16,800 nucleotides of DNA, from the NCBI GenBank assembly GCA_015499985.1, contig JAAAUF010000377.1, positions 19,647 to 36,446 on the forward strand, in the 5' to 3' direction. The DNA comes from Haplosporangium gracile. Lineage: Eukaryota; Mortierellomycota; Mortierellomycetes; Mortierellales; Mortierellaceae. The notes below the pieces were generated by a model. It searched no databases. It was given only the letters and a program-made list of their open reading frames with translations, and was not told the origin of the DNA. A program made the translations under genes and the position numbers. Shown here piece after piece: positions 1 to 9,245 of this stretch (position 1 is the stretch's first letter; each line of letters begins with the position of its first letter).

Positions 1-462
1 ATCGGGGCGCATCACCATGTCGGTGGAGAGAGAAGGCTTTTGGAGGCGGCGTTTCATCATGGAATTGACCATTGCGGTGTTGATGGTCGACGGTCCGCGT
101 GTGAAGCGGTTCATGCGATAACGGAACACCAAGTCATCGCCGCGGTCAAACTGGTCCGAGGGGAGCATCATGCCCTGACGACCATAGGAAGAAGAACCCA
201 TACCCATGTCAAGAAGGTTGGACTGATCGCAGTCAGACTGGACGATGGCCGTGTGGACCTTGACGACGGGCTGGAGACGAGTCACAGGGATGACGTTGGT
301 CTCGGGGACGATGTTGGTGACAGATCCGGTGCTGACGATCCCGGCAGAGGCGGCTTGGTGGCAGGCGGCGCCCGAACACCGCTCAGAGGAGAGGGGGACG
401 GCTTGGATAGCGCATGCAAAGACGGCGATGGCCGAGGCGATCTTGATGACGATTGCGATCAT
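1..462 (-). CDS. Secreted protein, N-terminal part (3' end beyond window)
   Basis: On the minus strand an ATG at 462-460 opens 154 codons that reach the window edge without a stop. Residues 1-21 form a classic signal peptide: a short hydrophobic stretch rich in Ile, Ala and Val, then an Ala-Val-Pro cleavage-like site after Ala21. The start is supported by A at -3 and by a TATA box 136 bp upstream. The mature part begins with a Cys-x4-Cys pair (Cys29, Cys34). A Val/Thr/Pro-rich segment with repeated Val-Pro-x-Thr and Pro-Val-x-Arg patterns follows at about residues 48-70. It ends at Ser-Asp-Cys, after which comes a Met/Ser/Arg-rich stretch. No catalytic motif is visible. Secretion is a confident inference. 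A role in the cell wall or at the surface is only a guess, and I do not recognise the family. Confidence 0.8.
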   Translation of the reverse strand, partial: MIAIVIKIASAIAVFACAIQAVPLSSERCSGAACHQAASAGIVSTGSVTNIVPETNVIPVTRLQPVVKVHTAIVQSDCDQSNLLDMGMGSSSYGRQGMMLPSDQFDRGDDLVFRYRMNRFTRGPSTINTAMVNSMMKRRLQKPSLSTDMVMRPD

Positions 463-597
463 GTTGGGTGAATGTGCAAGTGACAGGTGAATAGGTAGGC
501 GGGTGGTGGTTTGCTTGGATGAGAGTGAGCGCCAGGGAGCGAAGAACTTGCGATGAAGGGAATGAGGAACTAGAATTGCGAGGGTGGAAGCCTGGTC

Positions 598-603
598 TTT
601 ATA
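598..603 (-). promoter_or_regulatory. TATA box of the secreted-protein gene
   Basis: The minus strand reads GTATAAAG here, 136 bp upstream of the ATG at 462. That is a good TATA element for a fungal gene. The leader between them would be about 100 nt. Confidence 0.6.
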
Positions 604-919
604 CGATGGCACCATCCTTTGTCATTTCTCGAAATTTGCATTGCATTCGCTTTTCTCCTTCCTGTTCACCATTATCTGTGTCGATACTCGTCCAATCCCT
701 TCACTGTTAATTTCCCCGGCATCTATACCATTGCCATCACTACTCAAAGAAAAAATAGGATGTATGAAAGCCTCTCAACTGACCACTCATTACCGGGGAT
801 GAAAAAGAATTGCCCTATAAAAATAGTTTGTAATATGATGAGGATGTGATCGGTGATCTGAAAGAAAAGATCGGCGACCAAGCACTGACAATCAGATAAC
901 ATCAACAAATTATTTCCGG

Positions 920-1040
920 TGATCAATTTTCTTTAGGGCGCGTCCAAAAAAACGCGAATCAAACAAAAATAATTTGATCATTGTGGACGTGTGTCGCGTG
1001 TTCGCGACATGAACGCGTTGCTGCTATTGATCACTGATCA
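920..1040. promoter_or_regulatory. Motif-dense divergent promoter segment (CGCG and TGATCA clusters)
   Basis: This segment lies between the divergent secreted-protein gene and the 895-aa protein gene. It holds a GCGCGTCC element (938-945), ACGCGA (952-957), TCGCGT (994-999, ACGCGA on the other strand), TCGCGA (1002-1007) and ACGCGT (1013-1018). It also has four TGATCA palindromes at 920-925, 975-980, 1028-1033 and 1035-1040. Positions 992-998 and 1003-1009 form a perfect 7-bp inverted repeat around TGTT. ACGCGT is the MCB core bound by MBF-type Swi6/Mbp1 factors in ascomycetes. Use by this organism is inference. Confidence 0.45.
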
Positions 1041-1090
1041 AGTCATAAAAGAACCTAAACGGTCGTGTGTTCTAATCCTATTTGCTTTCT

Positions 1091-1290
1091 AAAAAAAAAA
1101 AAAAAAAGTCCGCCCTTTTTCTGGTTATACGCAAGCAGGACAAAGGTTATGGAGCAGACTTTTTTTTCGGCCCACTCCGCTTTCGACTCTTGCCATGCCT
1201 TCTTTTTCATTTTTCTTTTCTTGTCTCTCTTACTTTCTTACCTTTCTTTTTCCTTCTTTCCTTTCACTCCTCTCCATCTCCATCCACCTT
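1091..1290 (+). promoter_or_regulatory. A17 run and pyrimidine-rich core promoter of the 895-aa protein gene
   Basis: A 17-nt A run at 1091-1107 is followed by T/C-rich sequence from about 1157 to 1290, on the coding strand directly before the likely start codon. Such CT tracts commonly surround fungal transcription starts. The nearest TATA-like element is CATAAAAG at 1044-1051. The reading frame stays open through this tract, so an ATG at 1195 looks like an N-terminal extension. That extension translates to a Ser/Phe/Leu string typical of read-through of a CT tract. Confidence 0.45.
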
Positions 1291-1332
1291 ATTCACGTCA
1301 CAAAACCAAAGATCACAAAAGTATACAAAAAA

Positions 1333-4020
1333 ATGTTACCTCCGATCCTAACAACAAAAACAACACCCACCACCGCCGCTACAAATGCTACCTTCCCGTC
1401 TTCCTCATCACCCTCCTCCGTTGCTCTGCCGGCTACATCAACCAGTGACAACAAAAACTCCCCAGCCCCTCCTGCCGAGAGAAAGATCCGCATTACATCT
1501 TCGTACAACTACACCAAACCTGTCATCCGACTCAACCTCAAGAACCTCAACTTTAAAATCCCCGCCGCTGCCGCTGCCGCTACTTCCATCTCTTCTCCCA
1601 CGCCTCCAACCCAAACAGATCCCATCAACGCTCAAGTATCCAAGGTCCAGGTACTCTCGCCTTCTGCACCCTTGCATCTTCCCATGCTGACGCCAGCTGC
1701 TCCAGACCCACCACCGGCATCTATACTCTCGATCTCAACAGCGCCCGCTCCACCACCAGCTGTAACATCAACCTCCACTGCGAACCTGTCAATTTCACCA
1801 AAGACTGCTCAAAAAGTAACCAATACCATCAAGGGTGCCAACAGCGCCAACGGCAATAACGGTAGTAACAGCGTCAACGGCAACAGCGGTAGTAACAGCA
1901 GCAGCAACATCAGCCTGCCTCCTGACTACGACAGCGACCTGAGCGACGACTTCGCTTCCACGACAGATGAAACTGACCCAGATCCAGACCTCCACCACCG
2001 TCGTCGTTGTCAGCCCCAGTCCCAACTGCCCCGTTCTCCATCTCTGCCCCTTCCTTCACCATCACCTCTGCCTCTTCCTACAAAAAAGCAAAACCAAACT
2101 CAAGAAGTCGAAGTGACTTCCTCATCAGTTGACGGTGATGAGGACCCGTTCAAGGAGTTGGGGTTGAAACCCTACAGTCCGATCTGGTTATCCTCTCGAA
2201 CTCCCTCTTTTGAACTGATGCGACAGCGGTCATATAGTTCCAACCCATGTCACGAAATGACCACAAGTCCCTCCAAAGTCCATTGCGATGAACGTAATGC
2301 TGTGTTTTGTCCAAATGATAAAGATGATCGAGAGATCCCTGGAGTCGATCTGCGCGAGTTCCTCAATGAAGAAGCCGACAAGTTCAATGAAAAGGATCTA
2401 ACGAACGTTACTGGTAAAGAGCGACAAGAAAGCGGGTCGGACCATTGGTACCAAAGATTCGGTAGTATCAAGAAAAGATCCTCGCCACTTTTGCTAGACC
2501 ACTACGACGATCTCGAAAATGACGACGACGACGAGGGGGTGAACCAGCAGATGGTCCATGCCAAGCTCAATGGTGTATCGGCAAATAAGCGACCACGACG
2601 CGATCATCTACAAAATCATGGCCAGGTACCACCTCCACTTCCTCTTCCTCCGAACGTCAACAAGGAGCATGATGGTACGGAGAATGATGGTGGTCAAGGT
2701 TCCTCCTCCTACCTCTGGTCTGGCAATAGCAGTGGCAACCATAATCACCCCCGCCGTCATCCACCTTATGGTGCCCAGCGCTTCCCTCCCTCTCAGCATC
2801 ATCCTCACCTTCGTCAACAGCCATATCACCATCAGCACCACTCACAACAGCAAGATACCTTCCTAAACAACAACTATCCTTACAGCTATCACCACCATCA
2901 TCACAACCACCTAAACAACCGCCCATACCAACCGCGACCATGGACCTCATACCGCGGGAGCAAGTATCATCACGCAGGCGGATTCTACATCCACAGCCGA
3001 GAAGCCTTCCGTCCTGGCTATAATGATGGCGAGGAAAGGAGTAACTGGTTTCACCATGGTCAATCATTCTTTGGACACGGTGAGCGAGGTAGAGGACGTA
3101 GTCGTGGCGGGCGAGGACGAGGACGAAGTTATGGTTATGCTGGATACTTTGGCCGATACCCCTTCCCTCCTCATCAACATGGCGGCGACAATGGAACGGA
3201 TCCTTATTACCGGCAACAGTATCAGCATCACCTAGAAGACGAAGGCTCCATGACTGATCATCCTCTCGAAATCGCCAATGGCTCTTTGACAAGGACCGGC
3301 ACCGTCAGTGGTCCTTCATCCTCGTCCCCTCCGCCCCCACCATCTCATTTTCCTGTCCCAACTACATCAAAAGCGCCATCTCGAGGACACGTCATTGATG
3401 CTCATCTTCGTCCTTATTCGTCATCGCTGTCCATCACATCATCCCCTTGTACTACCACCGGTACCCTGCATCTCAGTCACAATCACAATCATCACACCCG
3501 TGCATCCGCACAGCAGCACAATCAGGAGCTCATGGCACTCGGCGTTCACCCAAATAAGACCCACATGTCTGTGTCACCATCACCAATCTCCTCTGCAACA
3601 CCCTCATCCACGCGCACAAAAACAATTGACCCCCTCTCAAAGATAATTACATCTACAACCACCTCTCTCTCATATGCCTTCCCTTCCTCCTTCAGAACAC
3701 CCTCCCCGCCTCTTCAACCTACCCATCACTCTCCCTTGTCCTCCAGATCCCTCTCTCGCTCCCGCTCCCGCTCAAGGTCTGGACCCCAATCACCAACATC
3801 CCTCGAAGAAAGCGCCCAAATGCGACTCACCCGTTACGCATCCTCCGAGACTTCTTCCCTCGCCAAAAAACTGGCCACCGTACAAACCCTCCTTCTCCAA
3901 GCCCAAAAGAAGATCCGTCTCCTCACCGATACGTTGAGGGATTTGCAAGCTCGCCATCAGTTGGTTGAACAAAATTATAATCTCCTGCTTGCCAAGTATC
4001 GTCATGAGATCGGGCAGTAG
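1333..4020 (+). CDS. Large disordered protein with His-rich, RGG-like, SR-like and C-terminal coiled-coil regions
   Basis: This is a single uninterrupted 895-codon frame. I chose the ATG at 1333 over the in-frame ATG at 1195 because the 46 extra codons lie in a CT-rich promoter tract. Regions by residue: a conserved-looking basic and aliphatic island at 50-77; Ser/Asn/Gly-rich sequence at 160-195; an ordered-looking island at 271-390 that begins Asp-Pro-Phe and includes a Pro-Ile-Trp-Leu stretch; a possible nuclear localisation signal, Lys-Arg-Pro-Arg-Arg, near 419-423; Pro/His/Gln/Tyr-rich sequence at 469-554; an Arg/Gly patch at 584-604 (alternating Gly-Arg with one Arg-Gly-Gly, then Tyr-Gly); an Arg-Ser dipeptide run near 802-816; and a leucine-rich coiled coil at about 838-889. 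RGG and SR patches usually mean RNA binding or condensate formation. That role, and nuclear location, are inference. No folded domain is recognised. Confidence 0.8.
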   Translation: MLPPILTTKTTPTTAATNATFPSSSSPSSVALPATSTSDNKNSPAPPAERKIRITSSYNYTKPVIRLNLKNLNFKIPAAAAAATSISSPTPPTQTDPINAQVSKVQVLSPSAPLHLPMLTPAAPDPPPASILSISTAPAPPPAVTSTSTANLSISPKTAQKVTNTIKGANSANGNNGSNSVNGNSGSNSSSNISLPPDYDSDLSDDFASTTDETDPDPDLHHRRRCQPQSQLPRSPSLPLPSPSPLPLPTKKQNQTQEVEVTSSSVDGDEDPFKELGLKPYSPIWLSSRTPSFELMRQRSYSSNPCHEMTTSPSKVHCDERNAVFCPNDKDDREIPGVDLREFLNEEADKFNEKDLTNVTGKERQESGSDHWYQRFGSIKKRSSPLLLDHYDDLENDDDDEGVNQQMVHAKLNGVSANKRPRRDHLQNHGQVPPPLPLPPNVNKEHDGTENDGGQGSSSYLWSGNSSGNHNHPRRHPPYGAQRFPPSQHHPHLRQQPYHHQHHSQQQDTFLNNNYPYSYHHHHHNHLNNRPYQPRPWTSYRGSKYHHAGGFYIHSREAFRPGYNDGEERSNWFHHGQSFFGHGERGRGRSRGGRGRGRSYGYAGYFGRYPFPPHQHGGDNGTDPYYRQQYQHHLEDEGSMTDHPLEIANGSLTRTGTVSGPSSSSPPPPPSHFPVPTTSKAPSRGHVIDAHLRPYSSSLSITSSPCTTTGTLHLSHNHNHHTRASAQQHNQELMALGVHPNKTHMSVSPSPISSATPSSTRTKTIDPLSKIITSTTTSLSYAFPSSFRTPSPPLQPTHHSPLSSRSLSRSRSRSRSGPQSPTSLEESAQMRLTRYASSETSSLAKKLATVQTLLLQAQKKIRLLTDTLRDLQARHQLVEQNYNLLLAKYRHEIGQ

Positions 4021-4196
4021 TTGTCGAGGAGGGGAGGGTGCAGGATGTAGAGAAAGAGAGAGAGAGGGAGTGCGAGGAAAATTCGTGTAAGGGAGAAGTA
4101 ATTTGTGTGTATCCTTCTATCCCCTTTGTTTTGCTGACTCATCCCACATGGGCGAAATGATTGGAAATCTCTCGTATCATACAAGACGCAAGGACA

Positions 4197-4233
4197 AATA
4201 AAGCACCCAGAGATAATAAACAAACAAAATAAA
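4197..4233 (+). terminator. Poly(A) signals for the 895-aa protein gene
   Basis: AATAAA occurs at 4197-4202, again at 4215-4220, and once more within 4227-4233. These sites lie 177-213 nt after the stop at 4020 and are suitable 3'-end signals for the plus-strand gene. Confidence 0.5.
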
Positions 4234-4344
4234 CCACAGAGGTAGAGATCTGACCGCATGTGGGAACTCTGCGATTGCAAAGAAAAGAAAAAGCAAGTGA
4301 TGAATGGGAAGAATACGGATGGTGCTGGATGCCAATGCAATGTT

Positions 4345-4350
4345 TTTATT
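4345..4350 (-). terminator. Poly(A) signal for the MYND protein gene
   Basis: The minus strand reads AATAAA here, about 175 nt downstream of the stop at 4526-4524. With the plus-strand signals at 4197-4233, the two mRNAs could overlap tail to tail if cleavage falls well downstream of each signal. Confidence 0.45.
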
Positions 4351-4523
4351 TTTTTTGTATTCCGACGATCGACCTGCAACACAAAAGAAGGCTGAATGCG
4401 AAAAAAATGAACGAATGGGGTTGGAAGGAGAGCAATGGAGGGTTCCAAAAAAAAAGAGACAAAAAAACACCGCAAAAACGCAGTCTGTCTGTCTATCAAA
4501 AAAAGAGATCTCCTCCTCCTGCT

Positions 4524-7500
4524 CTAAAGAGCTACCCCAATAGGCCTCATAGAAAAGTTGGGGTCAGTAATTCCCAGGGCGCCTCCTTTCTCTCCTCCTT
4601 CTCTGCTGGGAGGCAAAACGACAAGACTGTTGGACGACGAAGCTGAAGAAGAAACAAGGCCAGAACACGTGGACCGGTGTGTTTCGAGATGGGCCAATCG
4701 ACATCCAAGATTACAATACCGGACTTTTTTGCACACACACAGCGGCATCAGAGCCCGTCTCTGTCCACAGTGTCCGCACTTGACAATCTGATTCTGGTGA
4801 CCCGTCATCGTCATCGTCAGCGTGGAAAGACCTCCTGCTCCCGATTGTTGCTGGCGCTGCTGCTGCTGCTGTTTGTGCTGCTTCTGGTGCTTGTGATACT
4901 TGTTGTTCGTCTTAGAAGTCTTGCCTCGATGACGACGGTCCTTGGTCTCAATGATAACAGGAGGGTCCAACACAGTCTGAATCTTAAGTCCAGCAGAGAC
5001 TTTGAAGGGAGGGGAGGTCGTCGAGGACTTGCTATTAGACTTGAACAGGCCAGAGCTCCAGATGGCAGCCGAGAAGCTAGACACCGCTGAAGCCGAAGAC
5101 GACCGACCGTGGATAGAGGTCGATGCTGACTCGGACTCAGAATTGGACAGAGACGATGGGCTCGAGATGTCGAGACGGTGATGACGACGACTTCCTCCTG
5201 TAGAAGACTGAGATGAAGTAAAGATCGAGGTGGTCGAGGATTCAATGGTGTTTCTACTAGGAGGTGATCGAGTCGCAGGGGTGCTGTTCTTCTTCTTGCC
5301 CTCTATCGGTGTCGGCATCGCAGCACTACTGACTGCCGCTGCAACATGACTTTCGGTGACCTCCTCGTCCTCTGCCTCAACTGCTTGTCTCCTATTAGCC
5401 TCCGCCAGCTCCTGTGCCTTGTGCTCAAAGGCCTTGCAGGTCCATCTCTGGACGTTCGCTTGGTGCTGCAAAGAGTCCAAGAGTCGCTTTCCTATCGCTG
5501 GGATCTCACTACAGACACCATACGCCTGGGCTCCATAGTAATACTCGCCCTTCTGTTGGTGTACCCATCCTAGAGTAAACATGACTCGAATCCGGATGGC
5601 GCAAGCAAACAAATGGTCAGACTCCTGCTCCTTGGTCGTCAACTTGGCAATCGATGCATTCATGGGCGAATGCTTAGAGAGCGGTGGTGAAATAAGACTA
5701 GACCCATGAGACAGGGGTGTCGGGGAGGTGAAATTCCTGCCTGGACGCTGTCGTATAGAACGACTCATAGGCTGGGCCTGGATCTGAGTCTGCGAGGGAG
5801 TGGATCCGTCGTCGTCGGGGCTACCAAGATCCAGGAAGGAAATATCGATCCCCTGAGTCAACAGCAGTGCTGGTCGGGAGGCCGCCTCGTCGCTCGGTCC
5901 ACCAGAGAGGGAAGAGGTGAAGAGGGAGACGGACCTAGCTCGCTCCACCTTGTTTGCTTCCGCCTCTTGATGCAGCCCTCGCTCGATTTTCCGAAGCATA
6001 CTAATGGCCTCGACCAGAACGGGCTCATCCAAACCCAACACTCCCTTCTGGATCATGTGGCAGATCTTTTGAATGATATCTTCGATCTCGCCTGTCGCAA
6101 GTCCAATCCGTCGAGCCTCCTCCTCTTTCTCGTTCTCCTCGTCATCACCATCGTCGCCGTCGTTGTTGCTTTCTTCTTGGTCTGTGTCAAGATCGGCTTG
6201 ATCTCCCTCACACCCATCATCACTGTCGTCCTCGTCACTGTCATCGTCGTCCCCATTGCTCTCTGATTCGCCCTCGGACCCTTCAGACTCCTTGTGGATC
6301 TCCGCCACCGTCCCATCATCTCGCCAATTTAAGAATTGCGGATGGCGATATTCGCTCTCCATCGATTGGGCGAGTGTCTTGTTGTTGCTGTTGCCAGGGA
6401 CGGCCATCAGTTGTTCACTATTAGGGCGAAAGGAGGCAATTGCTCCAGTCGAGAGGGAACGGCGCTGTTGTTGTTGTTGTTGTTGTTGTTTGTATTGTTT
6501 GCTCTGCTGTCGGGTCGGTTTCCGGGGGTGGGCAAAGTACTCCTCCAGCTCGTCATGGTCGTCCTGTGTCCGCGAGCGCATGGAACCCGTGGGCTCGATA
6601 CGAGTGCTAGTAGACCAGCGGCGGGCTGTCCAGATTCGGAGGGCATGGATCAAAATAAGGGCGGCCTTGGTGTCACTTCGGACTAACCCTGATCCTGTCT
6701 GGTTGGAGGTGTAGAGGGCGTAGAGAGAGCTGCAAGCTGGCAAGGAATGATGATGTTCCGCTGCTAATTCGTAAAGCGACAGCGCCTGGACGTAGCGATG
6801 AGAGATATAGTGAGACTGTGCAAGGAGAAGAATGTCCTGGAGTGTCTTGGGTGGTTGCTGGGGGTCGTACAGTGCTGCAGTTGATGCCAAGGAAGCAGTC
6901 GGTGACCGAGAGGACTTTGCTGCTGCCAGTTGTTGGGCTGAAGAAGCAGACTGCGAGCGCTGTCGAGTCATGTTAGAGGCGCTTGGAGAGAGGGGTTGAG
7001 GGGAGAGAGTGTCGAGGGTCTGAAGAAGATTTATGCTGGTCCTGCGATGGTAAGTCGTAGCAGATCGAGGTGTGTCCAAAGAGGGAGCTGATAAGAAAGG
7101 CTGTGAGTATGCACAGGAAAGAGAGGTGCTTGTTGTTGATTCGGCTGTGAAGCTGGTTGAGATTACACCAGAAGAGGAAGGGGAACCGCAAAAAGGAAGA
7201 GAGTTGAGGGAAAAGGAAAGGGCGCTTTGTGGTTGTTCAAGTTGTGGTAGTTGAAGGGAAGAGTGGATGGAGATGGGGCTAGAAGTGATAATGCGAGGAG
7301 CTGCTGTTGAGGAAAGAGAGAGGGATGCAAGGGTATATTGCAAGAGAGGATCTGTGTCTGTCGCTGTGGATGATGTGAGTGAAGTTGAGGGTGAGGGATT
7401 CGAGAGATAGGAATAAACAGAGCAAGAGAATGGGGGAGAAGAATTTAAGGAAGAAGAGTTGAGAGAAGAAGGTTGGGAAGTGCTGACAATGGAGCTCGAT

Positions 7501-9245
7501 ATAGACGGAAATATCACTGGTGATGGACAGCAGGCTGGTCTGCGATGATGGATGGGTTGAGGGCGCGGACTTGAACTGCTGGGATGACTCTGACAATCGG
7601 CATGGCCTGGATGGTGCGATGGCTCCTGCGGCGACGACTCGTTAACAGTCTGCGGCTGTAGATGGTGCTGATACTGAGATTGAAGAAGCGGGGGGTGCTG
7701 TTGATCTGGGGAAGTATTGCTTGTTCCCTCCTTGTTCTCTTCCTCTTGCTGGCCCCGACGTTGATGATGAAGAAGAAGGCGTTCGCTCGAGAGTCCTGAC
7801 AACGGAGATGGTTCCTACAGTGACGAATTGTTCGTTTTGCGTGAATTAAAATAATAACAGTCAGCCAAAAAGTCAGAGGGATTGGAAAAAGAGAACTGCA
7901 GTGTGTGTGTACACCCGTCAAGGTACACATTGTTGCAACACAACAACAAATCAGCATGCGATCGATTTGTATGTGTTGTGTGAAAGAGAGAGGGATTGAG
8001 GCATTGAATGAGAGAGAGACATATAGAAGGACCACAAAAACACTGCAAGGCAAGCATATCCATCAGAAAAACAAAAGAAAATTGCGATGGGGAGATAGGA
8101 TAAGGTTGGAAGGCCATGATTGGATTTTTCTTCTAGCTGGACAACATCAATGGTCCCATCCTGAATTCACAGTCTCCCTCATATGAAAATAACATCGAAT
8201 CTCACGCGACAATTGTGTCCCCGCTCTTCTTTCTTATTCTTTCTTTCATTTTGCTTTTTTGGGCAGGCATGAAGCGTTAGACGGCGCCAAAAGGAAGAGA
8301 AAAAGAATAGAGAGAACAGTTCAACTACAAAAGAAAAAGACGATGGCGAGATAGGAGGATATTGGTACTGCAGTAGAGTTAAGGTGTTCGACAGGATGGG
8401 ACATGGTTATAAAGCGACCAACAAGGACGGGTAAGCAAACATACACAAAGTCCAAAGTGGGCCATAACGTCCAAAAACCCAATCTCAAACAGTGCATAGT
8501 GAATAGAGTTGCAGATCTAGCGGTCCTGTTTTTCGATCTGTGCATAGGTTGTAGTGCAAAGGCACACTCCTTCTTTTACCTTATCAAGGTGATCCTGGTA
8601 CCCTTCCTTACTGATGGCACCTTGTTCAGTGATCTGATCGGAGGAAAATTCAAAAGAATGGGCCGAGAGGAAGGAAGATGTTGATGCCAAGGAGCAGGAA
8701 GAAGGTCCCGACAATGATGCCGACGATGATGAAGTTGACGAAGATGATGATGATGGTGATGATGGTACTTGATAAGATGAGAAGTTAGTAGATGAAGATG
8801 ATACGGGTAGCATAGAGGCGGTCGTTGGCGACAATGCGATGGCAGCGTTGTTATCGTTGTCGTTAGAGGTAGTGCTGATAGCAGACGAGGGAGCTGAGGA
8901 GAGAATTTTGTGACCCGGGGTCCGACAGCAGCTGGATATGGTTGTGGTTGTAGCGGGACTATGACTGGAACAAGTCCTGTCAACAAGGGAGTGAGCTCCG
9001 ATTGTTGTTGCATCTTGAACAACATCCTCGGGTGCATTGACGGCTGTTAGGGTGGTCTCATTACTTGTGACACAGAGCAAGGGTCTTGGTATTGTTGATG
9101 CCGCTGTTGCTCTTGTTGTGGGGTATGATGGTGAGGATGCAGATGCATTAGAAAATGATGATAACCACGAGGAAGAGGTCTCTGCAAGACTCGGGTTGCT
9201 CTTGTTACGCCTGGACTGGCATGGATACGGGCTTGGTTGTTGCAT
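4524..9245 (-). CDS. MYND zinc-finger protein, long and mostly disordered (two exons)
   Basis: Exon 1 is 9245-8580 (222 codons) and exon 2 is 7814-4524 (1096 codons plus TAG), giving 1318 aa. Exon 1 starts at an ATG with G at -3 and a TATA box 120 bp upstream; it is Ser/Thr-rich. The MYND finger is at residues 1235-1272. Its ligands are Cys1235, Cys1238, Cys1248, Cys1250, Cys1256, Cys1260, His1268 and Cys1272, in the usual order except that the second pair is Cys-x-Cys rather than Cys-x2-Cys. Other regions: helical, TPR/Sel1-like sequence at about 544-621 and 951-1036; an eight-residue Gln run at 665-672; a long Asp/Glu tract at 730-789; predicted helices at 791-842. MYND fingers generally bind short proline-containing peptides and occur in transcriptional regulators and SMYD enzymes. 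No SET domain is seen here, so an adaptor or regulatory role is inferred. The stop-free frame of exon 2 begins exactly at the proposed acceptor. Confidence 0.72.
6465..6488 (-). repeat. CAA/CAG triplet repeat encoding eight glutamines
   Basis: On the minus strand seven CAA codons and one CAG encode Gln665-672 of the MYND protein. Such runs vary in length between strains. Confidence 0.85.
7815..8579 (-). other. Predicted 765-bp intron of the MYND protein gene
   Basis: The donor AAG|GTAAAA is at 8580/8579 and the acceptor CTGTAG| ends at 7815. Both are phase 0, so the frames join. A CTGAC branch-like site at 7864-7860 puts the branch A 46 nt from the acceptor, the same spacing as in the other intron of this window. 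The stop just upstream of exon 2 is the TAG of the acceptor itself. An alternative is donor GTAAGG at 8611-8606 with acceptor TCAG at 7797-7796 (phase 1, 1301 aa). An extra internal exon cannot be excluded because the intron is long. It contains short palindromes (TGTTGCAACA at 7931-7940; TGTGTAC and GTACACA at 7906-7912 and 7923-7929) and no convincing gene. Confidence 0.55.
8719..8764 (-). repeat. GAT-rich (minus strand TCA/TCG) imperfect triplet repeat in exon 1
   Basis: Imperfect GAT/GAC/GAA triplets on the plus strand encode a serine-rich tract on the minus strand, about residues 161-176 of the MYND protein. Confidence 0.55.

Larger units (their letters stand above)
4021..4523. other. 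Convergent 3' intergenic region
   Basis: This 503-bp stretch separates the stop codons of two converging genes. It holds GA-rich sequence just after the upstream stop (4051-4070), AT-rich sequence with poly(A) signals on both strands, and A-rich runs near 4395-4500. I see no gene in it. The short frames present on both strands have no coding character. Confidence 0.7.

Noticed and set aside
40..471. 143-codon plus-strand frame at the left edge.
   Set aside because: It is antisense to the signal-peptide gene, whose minus-strand frame has clear secretory features and a TATA box.
1195..1332. In-frame upstream ATG giving a hydrophobic N-terminal extension of 46 residues to the 895-aa protein, resembling a signal or membrane segment.
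   Set aside because: The extension is encoded by a CT-rich tract and translates to a Ser/Phe/Leu string; the remaining protein looks nuclear or RNA-associated rather than secreted. The ATG at 1333 follows an A-rich leader.
2657..3292. 211-codon minus-strand frame inside the 895-aa protein gene.
   Set aside because: It is antisense to a long continuous frame, and its composition mirrors His/Gly-rich codons of the sense gene. No promoter was seen.
5706..6266. 186-codon plus-strand frame inside the MYND gene.
   Set aside because: It is a shadow of the sense gene; its hydrophobic end is the antisense of the Asp/Glu-rich tract.
7800..7802. Start of the MYND protein at a TTG codon near 7802.
   Set aside because: A non-ATG start would be unusual. 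The frame extends to a TAG that is an excellent splice acceptor, and an upstream exon with ATG and TATA box fits in phase.
8517..9245. Separate 242-aa Ser-rich gene at the position of exon 1.
   Set aside because: A phase-0 donor near its end matches the acceptor of the main exon, and no minus-strand AATAAA was found shortly after 8517. It remains a weaker alternative.
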